Positions 15,607-25,695 of a DNA stretch of 32,974 nucleotides are shown here, piece by piece. Each line of letters starts with the position of its first letter. Positions within the stretch are counted from its first letter, which is position 1. This stretch comes from Desulfobacterales bacterium HSG16 (GTDB lineage: Bacteria > Desulfobacterota > Desulfobacteria > Desulfobacterales > HSG16). Position numbers and translations under genes: made by a program. The notes under the pieces are model-generated. The model was given only the letters and a program-made list of their open reading frames with translations, was not told where the DNA came from and searched no databases. The stretch lies in NCBI GenBank assembly GCA_030377965.1, contig JAUCGE010000028.1, positions 1 to 32,974 on the forward strand. Reading direction: 5' to 3'.

Positions 15607-16824
15607 ATGGATGACAGACACATTGTTGTTGTAGATGATGATGAGCTGAACCGTGCCATGCTGACAATCATACTCCAGAGAGCAGGTTACGAAGTTACAG
15701 CTACCAGAGACGGTAATGATGCTCTGGAAAAAATCTGCCAGTCGGGAAATGATGAAAACACCTTCGATCTTTTATTGACAGATATGATGATGCCCGGCCT
15801 GTCAGGCATGGAATTAATAGACAGATTAAAAAAAATGAAATGGAATATTCCGGTACTTGCCATGACAAGCTACGGACACAAGGACATGATTATAGAGTTG
15901 ATGCGAAGGGGATGTTCTGATTTTATCGAAAAGCCGATCAACGAAGAGGATTTGCTCCATCGCATTCAGATAGTTTTTGAAAAAACGGAAAAAGCAAGAA
16001 TTGAAGAAAATCAGAATTCGATACAATTGATTGAAGAAAAGGAACAACTGAACCGGAAAATAGAATTTTATGAGCATCAGTCTGACAAACTGAAAAAACA
16101 GATCAATTCCGCTGTCAATGCATATCAGAGTCTTGTCCATATTCAAAAAGACGGCTACAGGGTTGCCGCTGCCTGTTACAATCAGCCACTTTCTGCCCTT
16201 GGAGGAGATTATATAGATATCCAGAATACTCCGACAGGGTGTGATGTTCTGGTTGCCGATGTTTCCGGCCATGACATGGGCGCTTCTTATCATGCTGTAT
16301 TGCTCAACTTATATTTCAAAGAAAACTGCAAAACCGGAAACAGCGGTTCGAGTTTCTTCCGACTGTTAAACAGAAAACTTCTTGAAAACTGTTCAAACGA
16401 ACGTATGGTGACAGGGCTTTTTCTCCGCTTAAATCTCGAAACCATGACAGGAGAAGCTGTATCAGCAGGGCATCCGCAGTTTTTTGCTTTTAAATCTGCG
16501 ACAAAACTGGTATCGCTTCCAGCTGATTTAAAAGGAGATGTGCTTGGTGTTTTTGAAGATGTCTCTTTCAATACGTATAAATTCTCTCTTGAACGGGGCA
16601 ACCGTATGTTCCTTTATACAGACGGACTGACAGACGCATATAATGTCAATATGAACAACGGAAAAAAAGAAATCCTGGGTCAGCATGGACTTTGCAGACT
16701 GATCCGAAAACATGGACATCTTTCAATTGAAGATATGGTTGACCGGATAAGAAAAGAAGTCAATAAATACAGTGGGTTTGTATTCAAAGACGATATTCTG
16801 CTTCTGGGCCTGGAAATTCCGTGA
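15607..16824 (+). CDS. Receiver - PP2C (RsbU/SpoIIE-type) phosphatase response regulator
   Basis: This 405-aa protein has a receiver (~1-125: VVDDDE, phospho-Asp in LLTDMMMPGLSG, Thr in AMTSYG, Lys in IEKPI), a coiled-coil linker (~130-175) and a PP2C-type phosphatase (~185-405). The phosphatase keeps metal-binding acids in ALGGDYIDI, VADVSGHDMGAS, FLYTDGLTDA and KDDILLLGL. In partner-switching systems such enzymes dephosphorylate a STAS protein when their receiver is phosphorylated. The STAS domain two genes downstream is the natural candidate substrate, and CheA in the same cluster a candidate phosphodonor. AGGAT just before ATG 15607 is a close-spaced ribosome binding site. The 257-bp gap upstream, shared with the divergent dehydrogenase gene, should carry the promoter, but I see no strong match. 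Confidence 0.9.
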   Translation: MDDRHIVVVDDDELNRAMLTIILQRAGYEVTATRDGNDALEKICQSGNDENTFDLLLTDMMMPGLSGMELIDRLKKMKWNIPVLAMTSYGHKDMIIELMRRGCSDFIEKPINEEDLLHRIQIVFEKTEKARIEENQNSIQLIEEKEQLNRKIEFYEHQSDKLKKQINSAVNAYQSLVHIQKDGYRVAAACYNQPLSALGGDYIDIQNTPTGCDVLVADVSGHDMGASYHAVLLNLYFKENCKTGNSGSSFFRLLNRKLLENCSNERMVTGLFLRLNLETMTGEAVSAGHPQFFAFKSATKLVSLPADLKGDVLGVFEDVSFNTYKFSLERGNRMFLYTDGLTDAYNVNMNNGKKEILGQHGLCRLIRKHGHLSIEDMVDRIRKEVNKYSGFVFKDDILLLGLEIP

Positions 16825-16903
16825 ACTTCTGAGCAAAGATTTGGTAAAAAACCTGAAAACATTTTTCTTAAACTTATTTTAGCGTAAGGCAAGCAATATC
16901 AAT

Positions 16904-17344
16904 ATGTTCAACATCGAAAAACATAGCGAAAAATCATTTTCTTTCAATTTTTCCTCTGATATGTGGATTGTGGACAAGGCGATTTTAGTGTGCGAGCATT
17001 ATTTGAAAAAATTAGATATTATCATCACCTTTGAGTTCAAGACAGTGTTGAGAGAGCTTTTGATCAATGCGGTTGAGCATGGAAACAAAAATAATTTTGA
17101 ACGATCAGTGACCTGCCGAATAGAGCATGTCCGGCAGAGGCAGATCAAGATAACAGTGGAAGATGAGGGAAACGGTTTCGACCACAGATGTCTTGACATG
17201 CAACTATCGGAAGATATTCTACATAACCGTAATCGCGGGTATGCGATGATAAAAGAGTTCACAGACCACCTGGAATTCAACAGCAGAGGAAATCGTATAA
17301 CTGCGTATATCGACATGGATATTAGTTGTGATGACAATAAATAA
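16904..17344 (+). CDS. RsbW/SpoIIAB-like serine kinase-type HATPase
   Basis: This 146-aa protein is a single GHKL ATPase domain of the anti-sigma-factor kinase type. It has an N-box VLRELLINAVEHGNK, G1 VEDEGNGFD, and a short lid ending in NRGYAMIKEFTDHLEFN. There is no His phosphorylation site, consistent with a Ser/Thr kinase that phosphorylates STAS proteins or binds a sigma factor or other partner. It lies between the PP2C phosphatase and the four-module protein, just 13 bp before the latter. This suggests one transcript and a role as the kinase arm of a partner switch. The ribosome binding site before ATG 16904 is weak. Confidence 0.88.
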   Translation: MFNIEKHSEKSFSFNFSSDMWIVDKAILVCEHYLKKLDIIITFEFKTVLRELLINAVEHGNKNNFERSVTCRIEHVRQRQIKITVEDEGNGFDHRCLDMQLSEDILHNRNRGYAMIKEFTDHLEFNSRGNRITAYIDMDISCDDNK

Positions 17345-17357
17345 GGAGTAGAAAAAA

Positions 17358-19610
17358 ATGGAAGAAAATTCTCATATAAGGATTTTGTTAGCCGAAGACA
17401 GCCGCGTCATTCGGAATATGGAAGTTGAAACACTCAATGATATCGGCTACACGAATGTCATCACTGCCGAAAATGGTCAGGAAGCCATACAGAAAATTAC
17501 GGAAGAAAAAGAGACAACCTTGATCATCAGTGACTGGAACATGCCTGATTTAGACGGCTATGAATTTCTTATGTGGGTACGTTCCCAGGAAAAATACAAT
17601 AAAATACCTTTTATAATGGCTACTGCTCACGGAGAAAGAAGACAGGCTGCAAAGGCCGTAAAAGCAGGAGTCACTGAATTTATCACCAAACCCTTCAGCG
17701 GATCGGAGTTGAAAAACGTAATCGAAAAGGCTCTGGGGATAAAAGAAAAAGCCGTACCGGATTTATCTGAAAAGGCCAGACGCTCCCATATGACTTGTTC
17801 GGGAAAAGTACGTATTGCGGTTGCTCATATACAGATTACCGACCATATCATCCTGGGAGTACTTAAAAGTATGATAATGATCGATAGTCCAAAACATTTT
17901 GAACTTGAAACTTTGTGTATGTCATCCTGGAATCCTGTTCAGGATGCTCTCGAAAAAGGAGATGCGGATGCAGCCTTCATGCTCGCTCCCATTGCAATGG
18001 ATCTTTTCAGGGCAGGTGTGGATATAAAACTGCTGCTCTTGACACATAAAAACGGAAGTGTCTGCATCAAGAAAAAAAACGGCAGAAGCCCTTCGGACTC
18101 CAGAGATTTTTTCAGAGGCAGGACATTATATATCCCTCATATCCTCTCAGTCCATCATATGCTCTCGGATATGTTCTTACGAGAAATTGGATTAAATCCC
18201 GGTCTGGTTGGCAACGAAGATGTAAACGTCTTTTTTGAAGTAGTCCCACCGATTCAGATGCCTGAATTCATGGGGAAAAGTCCCAGATCTGGAGGTTTTA
18301 TGGTAGCCGAGCCTATGGGGGCGATTTCCATTTCTGAAGGCAGCGGTGAACTTTTATATACTTCAGGGCAGTTATGGGAAAACCATCCATGCTGTGTTCT
18401 GGCCATGAGAAACGATTTTTTAGAAGTCTATAACGAAGCTGTGCAGGAGTTTGTTGACCTGCTTATACAGGCAGGCCAGTTTGTAGCGAATAATCCCGGA
18501 GCCTCTTCACGAATAGCTATGGATTTTCTTGATCCTGCCAGAAATATGGGATTGAATCTGTCCGTACTGGAAAAAATACTCAAAAATCCTATGGGGATCA
18601 AGACCAACGATCTGTTTCCGGTAATGAAAGATCTGGATATAATGCAAACGTACATGTCAAATGAGATGGGCATAGGAACATTGATAGACCTTGAAAAATT
18701 TATGGATACGAGTTTTGCGGAACGTTCTTTGGGAAAATCCGAATTTTCAGGGAATCCTTCTATTTTTCACGGTCCGGAAAATATCACTGCGGATATCCTC
18801 ATCAGACAGGCAGACAAATTCAGACCCAAAGACTCATCGAACAAGGCAGAAAAAATACTGGCTGATTCAGGAACATCAAGACGCATATTCGAAATTATGG
18901 AAACAGAATCATCAATAACCATAAAGAGTTCTTCCGAAATCCGTGCAATAAAACGTATCTTGCGCGAAACTTTCGAATTCATAGAACAATTTGGAATTGA
19001 AATCTGGCCGGAATTACGGAAAGTTCTTGAACAACTGCTGATAAATGCAATTGAACATGGCAACAAAAGCTCGATAGAAAAAACGATCAGGTATGAAATC
19101 ACAATGATTCAGAATAACTTGTTCAAAATTACCGTAGAAGATCAGGGAGAAGGGTTTGACTATCAAAACCTCATGCTGTCGACTTCCAAAGATTTACAAA
19201 ACGAACGGCACGGATTCGGCATCATACGTTCCTTTTGTGAACACATAGAATTCAATGAGAAGGGAAACCGGATTACAATCCATATGAAAACCAGCCATGA
19301 AACCGGTTTTGATGTCAAAGATGAGAAAGGATGGAAAATTATTACACCATCTGGCAGCATTACGGCATCCACAGTTGATCGACTGAAAAAGCTGCTTTCA
19401 GAGCTAGCTGAATCAAAACATGCAAAATACCATTTTGATTTTGCGAAGGTCGAAGACATAGATTCTATCAGCCTCACGGTTTTCGTGATCTTCGTAAAAA
19501 TGCTTGCGAGACTTGAAATTGATGCCCAACTTGAAATAACGAACAGCAACGATAATCTCAAAAATCTTTTCAGCATGACCAGGCTGGATAAATATTATAT
19601 GATTTTTTAG
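17358..19610 (+). CDS. Receiver - NrtA/SsuA-like binding domain - HATPase - STAS fusion protein
   Basis: This 750-aa protein carries four modules. The receiver (~5-125) has AEDSRVIRN, phospho-Asp in IISDWNMPDLDG, and TKPFS. A region ~150-440 reads like a periplasmic-binding-fold domain of the NrtA/CmpA/SsuA type (VLKSMIMIDSPKHFELE, DADAAFMLAPIAMDLFRAG, GGFMVAEPMGA, HPCCVLAMRNDFL). It has no signal peptide, so it should lie in the cytoplasm. An RsbW-like HATPase follows (~507-645: EQLLINAIEHGNK, VEDQGEGFD, RHGFGIIRSF), then a STAS domain (~657-750) with the conserved site IDSISLTVFV (Ser after Asp). One polypeptide thus unites phospho-input, a possible small-molecule sensor, a kinase and its STAS substrate. 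AAGGAG precedes ATG 17358. Confidence 0.87.
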   Translation: MEENSHIRILLAEDSRVIRNMEVETLNDIGYTNVITAENGQEAIQKITEEKETTLIISDWNMPDLDGYEFLMWVRSQEKYNKIPFIMATAHGERRQAAKAVKAGVTEFITKPFSGSELKNVIEKALGIKEKAVPDLSEKARRSHMTCSGKVRIAVAHIQITDHIILGVLKSMIMIDSPKHFELETLCMSSWNPVQDALEKGDADAAFMLAPIAMDLFRAGVDIKLLLLTHKNGSVCIKKKNGRSPSDSRDFFRGRTLYIPHILSVHHMLSDMFLREIGLNPGLVGNEDVNVFFEVVPPIQMPEFMGKSPRSGGFMVAEPMGAISISEGSGELLYTSGQLWENHPCCVLAMRNDFLEVYNEAVQEFVDLLIQAGQFVANNPGASSRIAMDFLDPARNMGLNLSVLEKILKNPMGIKTNDLFPVMKDLDIMQTYMSNEMGIGTLIDLEKFMDTSFAERSLGKSEFSGNPSIFHGPENITADILIRQADKFRPKDSSNKAEKILADSGTSRRIFEIMETESSITIKSSSEIRAIKRILRETFEFIEQFGIEIWPELRKVLEQLLINAIEHGNKSSIEKTIRYEITMIQNNLFKITVEDQGEGFDYQNLMLSTSKDLQNERHGFGIIRSFCEHIEFNEKGNRITIHMKTSHETGFDVKDEKGWKIITPSGSITASTVDRLKKLLSELAESKHAKYHFDFAKVEDIDSISLTVFVIFVKMLARLEIDAQLEITNSNDNLKNLFSMTRLDKYYMIF

Positions 19611-19694
19611 ACGATTGTTCAATTCAGGAATTCAAGGCTCAAAGTTATCAATAAAAAAGTGTGATGAAAATTCACCTGTAAGGTTAGGAAAAAA

Positions 19695-21779
19695 ATGACA
19701 GATATGCTTGATACACAAAGCTTCTTTGAGGAGTTTGTTGCAGAAGCAAAAGAACACCTTGATACTATAGAAAATGATTTGATAAATATTGAAAATCAAA
19801 AGGATGAGCCTGATAATGAACTTGTAAACAAAGTGTTTCGAGGAATTCATTCCATAAAAGGAGCATCGGGCTTTTTAGGTTTGAACAAGATCGGTGAACT
19901 GACCCATGTCATGGAAACCTTGCTTGCCATGATACGGGAAAAGGAAATTTGTCCTGAAACGGAATTTATTGATGCTCTTCTTGAAGGCACAGATCTGTTA
20001 AAAATCATGACAGATGATCCGGGAAACAGTGATACCATTGATATTAAAGAGATTTACAACCGTATCCACACCATACTTTCCAGTCAGTTAGTTCCAAATC
20101 TTCAAAAAGAACTTGACACTTCCATTCGACTTTTCGGACCCGGGGGGTATGATACCGGATTTAAAATTGATGCACTCAGATTGAAAAAAATTCCATCGAC
20201 CATGTTTCTATATGTACTTAAATACAATCTTATCGAATTTGCAAAAAATGGAAAACAAAGCCCGCTGGCCCTGATCAGAGAACTTCTTGAGACAGGTGAA
20301 ATTATTGATGGGAAAATTGATGCTCCCTCGGATGATTTGAACGTCAACCTCGCGGATATCCCTCTCATATATGAAGCATTGTACGTCACTTTCATGGATT
20401 CCGAAATGATGCATGAAATGACCGGACTTTCCGAAAACTGCGTCATCCGGGTCACAGAAGATCGATTTATCGAAAAAACTGAACTTGATTATTCACCTGA
20501 TATATTGAAGGAAAAATCAGGTATTAAAATTGATATGTCTGCAAACGACAAGCCTGACTCCACCACAGAAAAAACTAAAAACCGGTCAGATGACAGGCCA
20601 GATGACAGGCCATATAAAGAAACTCTTTCGGAGAGCATCAGGGTTCCAGCAGAAAAACTCGACAGACTCGTGAATATTGTGGGCGAACTTGTGACTCTCC
20701 AGGCAAACATAGCAGTGGAAGCCCGACAATTTCCGAAGAATTCAAGACTCAACTCGATTTCTGAAGAATTTGATCGTTTGACAGAAGAGCTTCGTGAAAT
20801 AGCCCTGAATGTCCGTATGCTGCCCATTGGAGCCACCTTCGCCAGATTTACGAGATTAATCCGTGACATTTCGAAAAAACAGGGAAAAGAAGTTGAAATG
20901 ACCACAAAAGGAGAAGAAACAGAGCTTGACAAGAAAGTGATAGAAAGACTCTATGATCCGCTTTCTCATATTATACGAAACAGTATGGACCACGGCATAG
21001 AAACGCCAGAAGTAAGAAAGGCTTTTGGGAAACCGGCTTGCGGCAAAATTCAAATGACTGCAACCCATTCCGGCGGCAATGTACTGATCCAGATAAAAGA
21101 CGATGGAGCAGGACTCGATATTGAAAAAATCAGGGAACGCGCCATTAAAGCCGGACTTATCACGGCAGATGAGAAAATTTCGGAAAAAGAGATAATTGGC
21201 CTGATGTTTGCTCCCGGACTGTCCACAGCCAGAAAAGTTACAGATATATCCGGTCGCGGAGTCGGAATGGATGTTGTCAAACGTGAGGTGGAAGCTCTTC
21301 ATGGCAGTATCGATATCCATACAGAAAAAAAGGTTGGTGCTGCTTTTACATTGAAGATACCAATGACTCTCGCTATTATCGACGGACTTCTCATAACAGT
21401 CGGAAAAGAAAAGCTGATAATTCCTCTTCCAGTGGTCGAAGAGTGCATAAGGCTGGAAGCAGCGGAAATGACTGATGCCAGGAGGTTAAACATAATAAAA
21501 TTAAGAAACAAAACAGTACCTTATGCAAATTTAATGGAACTTTTGATGATAGAAGGCGAGCATGTGAACAACGAACTTATCGTAATAGCGGAAACAAGAG
21601 ACGGTCGCTTGGCTCTGGGCGTTCACAGGATAATCGGCATGCATAAGACAGTGATCAAGACATTGGGAAAAGCGTACAAAGATGTCAAAGGATTCACTGG
21701 TGCAACGACCTTGGGAGACGGTACTGTAGCGCTTATCCTGGATGTAAATCAGATAAGCGAAATTGCTGCCAAACTATAA
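19695..21779 (+). CDS. cheA: Chemotaxis-type histidine kinase CheA
   Basis: This 694-aa kinase has P1/Hpt with His52 ([13 protein letters not shown]) at ~8-110. An unusual ~160-residue middle segment (~115-280, helical, LPxx-type FDAL features absent) stands where P2 normally is. The P3 dimerisation helices follow (~310-370: [28 protein letters not shown]). The P4 ATPase has [19 protein letters not shown] and [10 protein letters not shown], and a P5 CheW-like domain ends the protein (~555-694). It autophosphorylates on His and passes phosphate to receivers. The receivers encoded upstream are plausible targets, since no CheY or CheB gene follows. TTAGGAAAAAA gives the ribosome binding site. 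The chemoreceptor gene begins 23 bp downstream. Confidence 0.95.
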   Translation: MTDMLDTQSFFEEFVAEAKEHLDTIENDLINIENQKDEPDNELVNKVFRGIHSIKGASGFLGLNKIGELTHVMETLLAMIREKEICPETEFIDALLEGTDLLKIMTDDPGNSDTIDIKEIYNRIHTILSSQLVPNLQKELDTSIRLFGPGGYDTGFKIDALRLKKIPSTMFLYVLKYNLIEFAKNGKQSPLALIRELLETGEIIDGKIDAPSDDLNVNLADIPLIYEALYVTFMDSEMMHEMTGLSENCVIRVTEDRFIEKTELDYSPDILKEKSGIKIDMSANDKPDSTTEKTKNRSDDRPDDRPYKETLSESIRVPAEKLDRLVNIVGELVTLQANIAVEARQFPKNSRLNSISEEFDRLTEELREIALNVRMLPIGATFARFTRLIRDISKKQGKEVEMTTKGEETELDKKVIERLYDPLSHIIRNSMDHGIETPEVRKAFGKPACGKIQMTATHSGGNVLIQIKDDGAGLDIEKIRERAIKAGLITADEKISEKEIIGLMFAPGLSTARKVTDISGRGVGMDVVKREVEALHGSIDIHTEKKVGAAFTLKIPMTLAIIDGLLITVGKEKLIIPLPVVEECIRLEAAEMTDARRLNIIKLRNKTVPYANLMELLMIEGEHVNNELIVIAETRDGRLALGVHRIIGMHKTVIKTLGKAYKDVKGFTGATTLGDGTVALILDVNQISEIAAKL

Positions 21780-21802
21780 AATTATTAAAAAAGGAGAAAA
21801 TT

Positions 21803-24337
21803 ATGAGTGTACGAAACATAGGACTGAGAACAAAGATTTATATGGGTATCAGCATTCCTCTGCTTCTGCTTATAGTGTTCGGAACAATCAGTATTGTAAG
21901 TATCCGATCATTGATTGATACCAGCAAATGGGTTGAACATACACACACTGCACTCAGCCAGGGCATGGAAATCATGGAATCTGCTGTAAACATGGAAACA
22001 GGAATGCGTGGCTACCTGCTGGCAGGTCAGGAAGATTTTCTTAACCCCTATGAAGATGGAAAAAAAAACACCAACAAAAAAATTAATTCTCTGCAAAAAA
22101 CAGTCAACGATAATTCAAAGCAGGTGGATCGACTTGATAAAGCCAAAGAAGTGGTAGAGCAATGGCAGGAAAGAGTCGCTGGACCTAATATCGAACTTCG
22201 AAAACAGATTGGTGATGCTCAAACCATGAATGATATGGCAAAGATCATCAAGCAGGAAAAAGGCAAAAAATTCTTTGATCAGTTCCGAAGCAAGATAGCC
22301 ACATTCATAAGCAGGGAAAATAAGTTGGTAATCGAACGTAAAAAAGCTACCGAGACTGCCAGAGCAAAGAGCTTTGCATCCATCGAGACTATGAATGAGG
22401 CCAGAAAATGGGTGGATCACACCTATAAAAATATTGCATCAGCAGAACTCATCCTGGCTCATGCTACAGACATGGAGACCGGAATGCGCGGCTTTTTGAT
22501 TGCCGGTAAAGAAGAATTTCTTGCACCTTATAACACTGGCATAAAGAATTTTTTTCAAGAAATCAGTGAACTTGAACAGACAGTCAATGACAACCCCTTA
22601 CAGATGAAAAAGCTGGAAGAAGGGGAAAAAATCATTCAGAACTGGATCGACCAAGTGACGATACCGGCTATTGCTCTTCGGCGGGAAGTTAAAAACGGAA
22701 CCCGCACAATGGATGATGTCATAAGTTATGTATCTGAAAAAAAGGGCAAGCAGTATTTTGATTCTTTTCGTAAAAATATCAAATCATTCGTTGGCACAGA
22801 ACAAAGCTTGATTGTAAAACGGCAGAATGTATTCAAAAATGCGGAAACCGCTATCCAGGCGAACCTCAAAATAATGGAATCGGCAGATAAATTGTTGGAT
22901 CACACTTATGATGTGATCCGAAATGCAGGCGATATTCTGGCAGCAGCCTCAGATATGGAGACCGGTATGCGGGGATTTCTTCTGGCCGGAAAAGAAAGTT
23001 TTTTAGAGCCTTATTCGAATGGAGGGAAGCGATTTTTCGATCTCACCTCAAATTTGAAAATAACAGTGGATGACAACCCAGCGCAAGTCCGACTGCTCAA
23101 TGAAATAGAAGAAACCATAAAAAACTGGCAGAAAGAAGTTGTTGAAGTAAACATCGGGCTTAGAAGAGAAATCGGTAATGCGGAAACTATGGATGACATG
23201 GCAGATATAATCGGAAAAAAAGAAGGAAAAAAATATTTCGATAAGTTCAGAACTCTGATGGCAGATTTCGTTAATGAAGAAGAAACCCTGTTGAAAGAAC
23301 GCCGGGATCAAAACGATAAAATGGCCAACCGAACTATTTATCTCACTATGATAGTGATAATCTTCGCTGTGATCATTGGAGTGAGCCTGGGGATATATAT
23401 TGTCAACGGAGCTACCAGGGTAATGATTGATGTGAAATCGGCTGCTGACTATGTCACTGCCGGAAGCAGACAAATCAGTTCCATGTCCCAGGCAATGTCC
23501 CAGGGTGCATCGGAGCAGGCTGCCTCTGCTGAAGAAGCCTCGGCTTCCATGGAAGAAATGGCATCTAACATCAGACAGAACGCAGATAATGCCATGGAAA
23601 CGGAAAAGATAGCACAAAAATCCGCAGAAGATGCCCGAAAAGGAGGAAAAGCTGTGGCCGAAGCTGTTTCAGCCATGAAAGAAATTGCTGAAAAGATATT
23701 GATCATAGAAGCAATTGCAGGACAGACCGATCTTCTGGCTTTGAATGCAGCAATTGAGGCAGCAAGAGCTGGAAACCACGGCAGGGGTTTTGCAGTTGTA
23801 GCATCCGAAGTTCGCAAACTTGCTGAACGATCCAAAAAAGCGGCAGCAGAAATCAATAAATTATCAGGCACAAGCGTAGATGTTGCAGAAAGAGCCGGAG
23901 ATATGCTGGCCAGGCTTGTTCCGGATATTCAAAAAAATTCGGAGCTGATACAAGAAATTTCTTTAGCGTCTGTTGAACAGAATACAGGGGCTGAACAGAT
24001 CAACGAGGCCATACAGCAACTTGACAGTGTAGGCCAGCAAAACTCAGCAGGTTCTGAAGAAATGGCATCAACAGCAGAAGAACTCTCTGCTCAGGCAGAA
24101 CAGCTACAGGAAGCAATTGCATTTTTCGGAATCAGGGAAAAAACTGTCAAAAGGTCGGATAATAATAGATATTCAGCAGAAGCCATTGGATCGGGTTCGC
24201 AGCACAATCAATGGGAAAACAGCAGCAATCACAATGTAAAAAAAAATGCTGTCAGCAGACAGGGAGTGGGCTATGATATGGCAGACAGGTTAATAAATAT
24301 CAGTGAGATTGATGATTCAGATCTTGAAAGATATTGA
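21803..24337 (+). CDS. Methyl-accepting chemotaxis protein with three CHASE3-like sensor modules
   Basis: This 844-aa receptor has TM1 (~13-34), a ~475-residue extracytoplasmic part, TM2 (~510-532) and a cytoplasmic signalling domain. The sensor part is a threefold tandem duplication of ~160 residues, each carrying METGMRG(Y/F)L(L/I)AG followed by FL.PY (at ~64, ~222 and ~384), the mark of CHASE3-like helical bundles. The signalling tip is typical ([33 protein letters not shown]). Only ~25 residues separate TM2 from the signalling helices, so a standard HAMP domain seems absent. AAAGGAGAAAATT precedes ATG 21803. With cheA just upstream, it is presumably that kinase's receptor, although no CheW coupling gene is present in the window. 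Confidence 0.94.
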   Translation: MSVRNIGLRTKIYMGISIPLLLLIVFGTISIVSIRSLIDTSKWVEHTHTALSQGMEIMESAVNMETGMRGYLLAGQEDFLNPYEDGKKNTNKKINSLQKTVNDNSKQVDRLDKAKEVVEQWQERVAGPNIELRKQIGDAQTMNDMAKIIKQEKGKKFFDQFRSKIATFISRENKLVIERKKATETARAKSFASIETMNEARKWVDHTYKNIASAELILAHATDMETGMRGFLIAGKEEFLAPYNTGIKNFFQEISELEQTVNDNPLQMKKLEEGEKIIQNWIDQVTIPAIALRREVKNGTRTMDDVISYVSEKKGKQYFDSFRKNIKSFVGTEQSLIVKRQNVFKNAETAIQANLKIMESADKLLDHTYDVIRNAGDILAAASDMETGMRGFLLAGKESFLEPYSNGGKRFFDLTSNLKITVDDNPAQVRLLNEIEETIKNWQKEVVEVNIGLRREIGNAETMDDMADIIGKKEGKKYFDKFRTLMADFVNEEETLLKERRDQNDKMANRTIYLTMIVIIFAVIIGVSLGIYIVNGATRVMIDVKSAADYVTAGSRQISSMSQAMSQGASEQAASAEEASASMEEMASNIRQNADNAMETEKIAQKSAEDARKGGKAVAEAVSAMKEIAEKILIIEAIAGQTDLLALNAAIEAARAGNHGRGFAVVASEVRKLAERSKKAAAEINKLSGTSVDVAERAGDMLARLVPDIQKNSELIQEISLASVEQNTGAEQINEAIQQLDSVGQQNSAGSEEMASTAEELSAQAEQLQEAIAFFGIREKTVKRSDNNRYSAEAIGSGSQHNQWENSSNHNVKKNAVSRQGVGYDMADRLINISEIDDSDLERY

Positions 24338-24363
24338 GTTCTTGAACTTCCTTGTAGAAATAC

Positions 24364-24403
24364 TGAGATAACAAATTGAAATAATGATATTTTTGTTATC
24401 TTA
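24364..24403. terminator. Stem-loop between the chemoreceptor and exonuclease genes
   Basis: AGATAACAAA (24366-24375) is a perfect 10-bp inverted match to TTTGTTATCT (24392-24401). A G-T and a T-A pair can extend it outward, around a 16-nt loop. It lies in the 98-bp gap after the receptor gene. No U-tract follows, so it may be a processing or attenuation hairpin, or an operator-like dyad for the exonuclease operon. Confidence 0.4.
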
Positions 24404-24435
24404 CAATCTAAACCAAAACAAGGCTGCATAAAATT

Positions 24436-25692
24436 ATGTTTTCCTTTATCCATGCTTCCGACATTCATCTGGACAGTCCCCTCATACGTTTAGAACACTA
24501 TGAGGGCGCTCCCTGTGATGCATTAAGACAAGCGAGCAGACGGGCTTTTGACCGTCTTATAGACATGGCTATTGACGAAGCCACTGATTTTGTCATCATT
24601 TCTGGAGATCTTTATGATGGAAGCTGGAAAGACTACCATACCGGTCTTTATTTTACTTCCAGGATGGCTCGTCTGCGGGAGGCAGATATACCGGTTTTCA
24701 TAGTTGCCGGAAATCATGACGCTGCCAGCAAAATGACAAGATGCCTCAAACTTCCGGCCAATGTCAATTTTTTCGCAAATGACCGGCCTGAAACCATTTA
24801 TCTTAAAAATCCGGATGTAGCCATCCACGGTCAGAGTTTTGCCACACGGGCAGTTAAAAAAGATCTTTCTGCCGCATATCCCAATGCTGCCTCAGGCTGT
24901 TACAATATTGGCCTTTTACATACAAGTGTTTCCGGCAGAGAAGGCCATGCTCCCTATGCACCCTGCTCTGTCAGCGGGCTTGTGGATAAGGAGTATGATT
25001 ATTGGGCGCTCGGTCATGTTCATAAAAACGAAATAGTATATAAAAACCCCTGGATAGTCTTTCCAGGGAATATCCAGGGCAGGCACATCATGGAAACCGG
25101 GCCAAAAGGGTGTGTCAAAGTCAGCGTGGATTACAATGGAAAAACGTCAGTCGATTTTCGCGATCTGGATGTCATCAGATGGCAAAAGCTTGAAATCGAT
25201 TTAAAAGAGATTGATCATATTGATGACGCTATTACAACAATTGGTGATCAGGTGGATGATATTCTGGAAAAAAATGAAGGGCCGCCTGTAATAATCAGAA
25301 TTGAAGCCAGCGGATCAGGCAAAGCTCATATGGAGCTTGGATCAGATCCGGAACACTGGGTAAATGAAATTCGTTCGAATTCCATAGATTCGAGCGGCGG
25401 GCAGATATGGATCGAAAAACTGAAAATCAAAAACAGTATCCATAATGGTGCAAATGATAAAATTCAAGGCCCGATAGAAGAAATCCTTCACTATATTGAT
25501 GAGATCGAAAAAGATCCGGAACAGCTCATGGCTCTGGCTGATCCAATCCGGGTACTCACTAAAAAACTTCCCAGAGAACTCTGCCAGGGACAAGACGGCA
25601 TAAAACCCGATGACATTGAGTGGATTAAGGGTATGCTTTCGGAAGTCAAACCGATTTTGATCCGCAGCTTCGGTTTATCAGGAGATCATTAG
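24436..25692 (+). CDS. Mre11/SbcD-like metallophosphoesterase (YhaO family)
   Basis: This 418-aa protein has all the calcineurin-like phosphoesterase motifs of Mre11/SbcD nucleases: ASDIHLDSPL (~8-17), ISGDLYDG, VAGNHDAAS, LLHTSV and ALGHVHKNE. The N-terminal ~240 residues are the nuclease and the C-terminal part, rich in acidic residues, should be the partner-binding/capping region. The opening IHASDIHLDSPL and the overall length fit the YhaO branch. It likely forms a nuclease-ATPase complex with the next gene product and processes DNA ends or hairpins. The stop codon and the next ATG are 3 bp apart, so translation is almost certainly coupled. The ribosome binding site at ATG 24436 is weak. 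Confidence 0.92.
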   Translation: MFSFIHASDIHLDSPLIRLEHYEGAPCDALRQASRRAFDRLIDMAIDEATDFVIISGDLYDGSWKDYHTGLYFTSRMARLREADIPVFIVAGNHDAASKMTRCLKLPANVNFFANDRPETIYLKNPDVAIHGQSFATRAVKKDLSAAYPNAASGCYNIGLLHTSVSGREGHAPYAPCSVSGLVDKEYDYWALGHVHKNEIVYKNPWIVFPGNIQGRHIMETGPKGCVKVSVDYNGKTSVDFRDLDVIRWQKLEIDLKEIDHIDDAITTIGDQVDDILEKNEGPPVIIRIEASGSGKAHMELGSDPEHWVNEIRSNSIDSSGGQIWIEKLKIKNSIHNGANDKIQGPIEEILHYIDEIEKDPEQLMALADPIRVLTKKLPRELCQGQDGIKPDDIEWIKGMLSEVKPILIRSFGLSGDH

Positions 25693-25695
25693 AAA

